From assembly GCA_947494715.1 (NCBI GenBank), contig CANLWG010000002.1:372001-436000 (forward strand): a stretch of DNA of 64,000 bases, written 5' to 3'. The stretch comes from an uncultured Flavobacteriaceae bacterium. Its GTDB lineage: Bacteria > Bacteroidota > Bacteroidia > Flavobacteriales > Flavobacteriaceae. This document shows, piece after piece, positions 62,235-64,000 of this stretch. Within the stretch, counting starts at the first letter, position 1, and each line of letters begins with the position of its first letter. A program made the translations under genes and the position numbers. The notes under the pieces were generated by a model. That model saw nothing but the letters and a program-made list of their open reading frames with translations. It did not search any database and had not been told where the DNA came from.

Positions 62235-64000
62235 CTACGGAAGTCCCATGCCCATACTTTTTCTTTTGGATTTTGTGAAATCCGTAAATTCATCCCTGAA
62301 CCCATTATAAACTTCTTCGGCTTTCTTGCTACTACTGCCCAATAATGAGCTAACTGCATAAACGCCTTTTCTCAGCAGTCTGTTCTGTTGGATATTGGAA
62401 TGCCTCGCTGATTCCATTTTCACACTTTCACGAAGTCCATTATCCATATGGTGTTGCACTATTTCCCTATGCAGGTTCGGGTACACTTTTTCTGCGGTTA
62501 GCATAAAGGCGACCTTGTCGTACATTCCCCTTTCCATCAAATGTCCCGCCCATAGATTCTTTAGATTGCTCCTACCCTCTTCCAATAGGTCTTGGATGAT
62601 GGGCTTTTGTTTCTGCAAAACATTGCTTAAATCAGGAATCGAACCCAAATAAAGGCTTGTTCTTCTGGGCAGGCTATGGCTTGCCTCGTTGCCTGTATAA
62701 ATCGACTTTACCCTTAACCCTTCTTCCCCTTTTATAAAATAGAACCCCTTGGCATTAAAAAAGGCGATATAGTCCTTTGCCGATTTTTCAAAAGGCGCAT
62801 GCATACGTTCGGCATCTTTTATATACGCACTTAACGCCAAGCCTTCGTATTTCGTTCTGTACTCGGGACTCATCCTTTTGTAAAGCTTAGGGAATATCAT
62901 CGGCAGGAACATAGCGGTCGCCGTCAGCTTCGTACCACTTTCGGAAGACCCATCCAATAACATTTTCAGCATCAAATGGTTTTGACGGACAAAGCCCGAG
63001 GACACATAGTTCTCCATAGCTTCTGGAAAAGGTAGTTTGCCCAACTTTACGGGAATCGTATGCCTGTCCGAATTCGTATAGGACAATTGGTCATAACAAT
63101 ACTTTATGCCCAAAGCCTGGAACAAAAGACGAACGCTTCCCTGCTCCGTGCCGACATTGAAGATTTTATTTTTCAATACCTTGCCTATGAGATTGAATTT
63201 GTCTTGTAGAGCGGCCTTCTCCCTCTTGGTCTCAAGTTCAAGCAACTTTTCCCTGACAATCGGAAAGGTATTTTCTAGGGCTTTCCTGAATTCCGTCCTT
63301 TGATTTCTTGGGATGTAGCGTTCCAAGAAAATATGTCTTTCCGAGACCAACAAGTTCGGAACGATATCCCTGAACTTCATATTCCCGATATGTTCCGACA
63401 TCAACCCATTCTGATTTGGGAATTTCAGATAGGATGTCGTCAATGCTTCCCTTATCGTTTTTTGGGTTTCCAATTTGAACTGTTTGCTTTCGATATCGAT
63501 TTGAGTGGGTTCCTCCCTATTGCCGAAAATGTCCAAACGATTCTGCATCCGAACGTTCCTGCCGAGTTCCCTTGCCCTGAAAACGTACATCGATTTGTCA
63601 AAGACCGTGTACCCCTCGATAACACCTCCTTTTATGTCTAGTTTGATGTCGATGTCCTGATATTCCTTTAGGATATCCTCAAGGTCATGTGGTCGGATGG
63701 TTCGGAAAAGGCCGTAGGTCGTTTCTACCTGTTTCAAGAGGCGTTTCCGGTGCATCGGTAACAACTTCGATTTGGAATGTATATCGAAGACCTTTTTAAG
63801 TTTCGGGCCGCTCAATCCTCGGTGCACTTCGGAGCCGTTGATGAATCTTGTCTGATAGCCTTTTTGGTTGTTAAGCCCGTAAGCGACACCTACCCTTCCC
63901 GATTCGTTCTTTGTAGTTCTTATTTCGATGTGGTAAGGTTTTACCAATCTTGCCAGTTCATCGAAACTACGCACCTTGTATTTTTGGTTGATGCTGTTCA
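62235..64000 (-). CDS. relaxase/mobilisation protein (MobB-like), C-terminal part only
   Basis: The frame has no start within the window: it continues without a stop to position 64000, and the first Met-like codon inside (GTG at 63974) is not the true start. The visible 588 residues begin with INQKYKVRSFDELARLVKPY, the segment that follows the catalytic domain in Bacteroidota MobB-type relaxases. A long helical, basic C-terminal region follows (for example RNQRTEFRKALENTFPIVRE). The HUH catalytic part lies off the right edge. The protein would nick the transfer origin of the element, which makes the island at least mobilisable. Transfer machinery is not seen here. Confidence 0.75.
   Translation of the reverse strand, partial: NSINQKYKVRSFDELARLVKPYHIEIRTTKNESGRVGVAYGLNNQKGYQTRFINGSEVHRGLSGPKLKKVFDIHSKSKLLPMHRKRLLKQVETTYGLFRTIRPHDLEDILKEYQDIDIKLDIKGGVIEGYTVFDKSMYVFRARELGRNVRMQNRLDIFGNREEPTQIDIESKQFKLETQKTIREALTTSYLKFPNQNGLMSEHIGNMKFRDIVPNLLVSERHIFLERYIPRNQRTEFRKALENTFPIVREKLLELETKREKAALQDKFNLIGKVLKNKIFNVGTEQGSVRLLFQALGIKYCYDQLSYTNSDRHTIPVKLGKLPFPEAMENYVSSGFVRQNHLMLKMLLDGSSESGTKLTATAMFLPMIFPKLYKRMSPEYRTKYEGLALSAYIKDAERMHAPFEKSAKDYIAFFNAKGFYFIKGEEGLRVKSIYTGNEASHSLPRRTSLYLGSIPDLSNVLQKQKPIIQDLLEEGRSNLKNLWAGHLMERGMYDKVAFMLTAEKVYPNLHREIVQHHMDNGLRESVKMESARHSNIQQNRLLRKGVYAVSSLLGSSSKKAEEVYNGFRDEFTDFTKSKRKSMGMGLP

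Overview
The window is AT-rich DNA from a member of the Bacteroidota, most likely a marine Flavobacteriaceae. The evidence is a SusC/RagA-type receptor with its ECF sigma/FecR pair, a hybrid two-component system ending in an AraC domain, LytS-type kinases with beta-propeller sensors, orphan FtsX-family permeases, Bacteroidota-type integrase and relaxase, and dispersed flavobacterial REP-like hairpins. No rRNA, intact tRNA or CRISPR array was seen.

Layout. (1) 1-9.2 kb: a nutrient-acquisition locus. On the minus strand a class-III PLP enzyme (PbfA-like), an ECF sigma factor, a FecR anti-sigma factor and the 5' part of a SusC receptor follow one another. On the plus strand lie a phosphodiesterase/alkaline phosphatase fusion and a HAD phosphatase. 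(2) 9.6-22.3 kb: four tandem paralogous sensor histidine kinases of about 1056 residues each, in one operon, with mosaic identity that suggests gene conversion and no adjacent response regulator. (3) 22.3-30 kb: a membrane protein, a beta-helix lipoprotein, a hybrid two-component regulator, the C-terminal remnant of an esterase-like gene and a beta-propeller glycosidase-like lipoprotein. (4) 30-32.05 kb: four copies of the 3' end of a tRNA-Asn, each followed on the minus strand by a hairpin terminator or imperfect hairpin. They read as footprints of successive integrations. (5) 32.1 kb to beyond the right edge: an integrated element with a tyrosine integrase at its left end and a relaxase gene running off the right end.

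Inside this element, the part from 33.8 to about 53 kb is built of modules of 2.4-3.6 kb. They are separated by a degenerate repeat of about 68 bp, always in the same orientation (R0-R6 at 33.84, 36.46, 39.29, 41.91, 44.27, 47.06 and 50.66 kb, and a half copy at 61.94 kb). The modules are: serine hydrolase + sigma factor + membrane protein; FtsX permease; GlxA-type regulator + three small proteins; AraC + hydrolase; FtsX permease; AraC + aldo/keto reductase + VOC + hydrolase + small membrane protein; FtsX permease. This cassette-like architecture is the most unusual thing in the window. A second repeat, with a long hairpin showing compensatory base changes, lies just downstream of both the integrase and the relaxase genes.

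The right part of the element (54-62 kb) carries an MBL-fold hydrolase, a membrane protein, an RsgA-type GTPase, an intact CPBP protease, a YozG-type regulator with a DUF2975 protein and a CPBP homologue lacking its glutamates, a MerR/TipAS regulator, a hydrolase and a dihydrofolate-reductase-family protein. The cargo resembles stress, xenobiotic-response and envelope functions rather than conjugation machinery. All functions are read from sequence motifs by eye; repeat alignments were made by hand.
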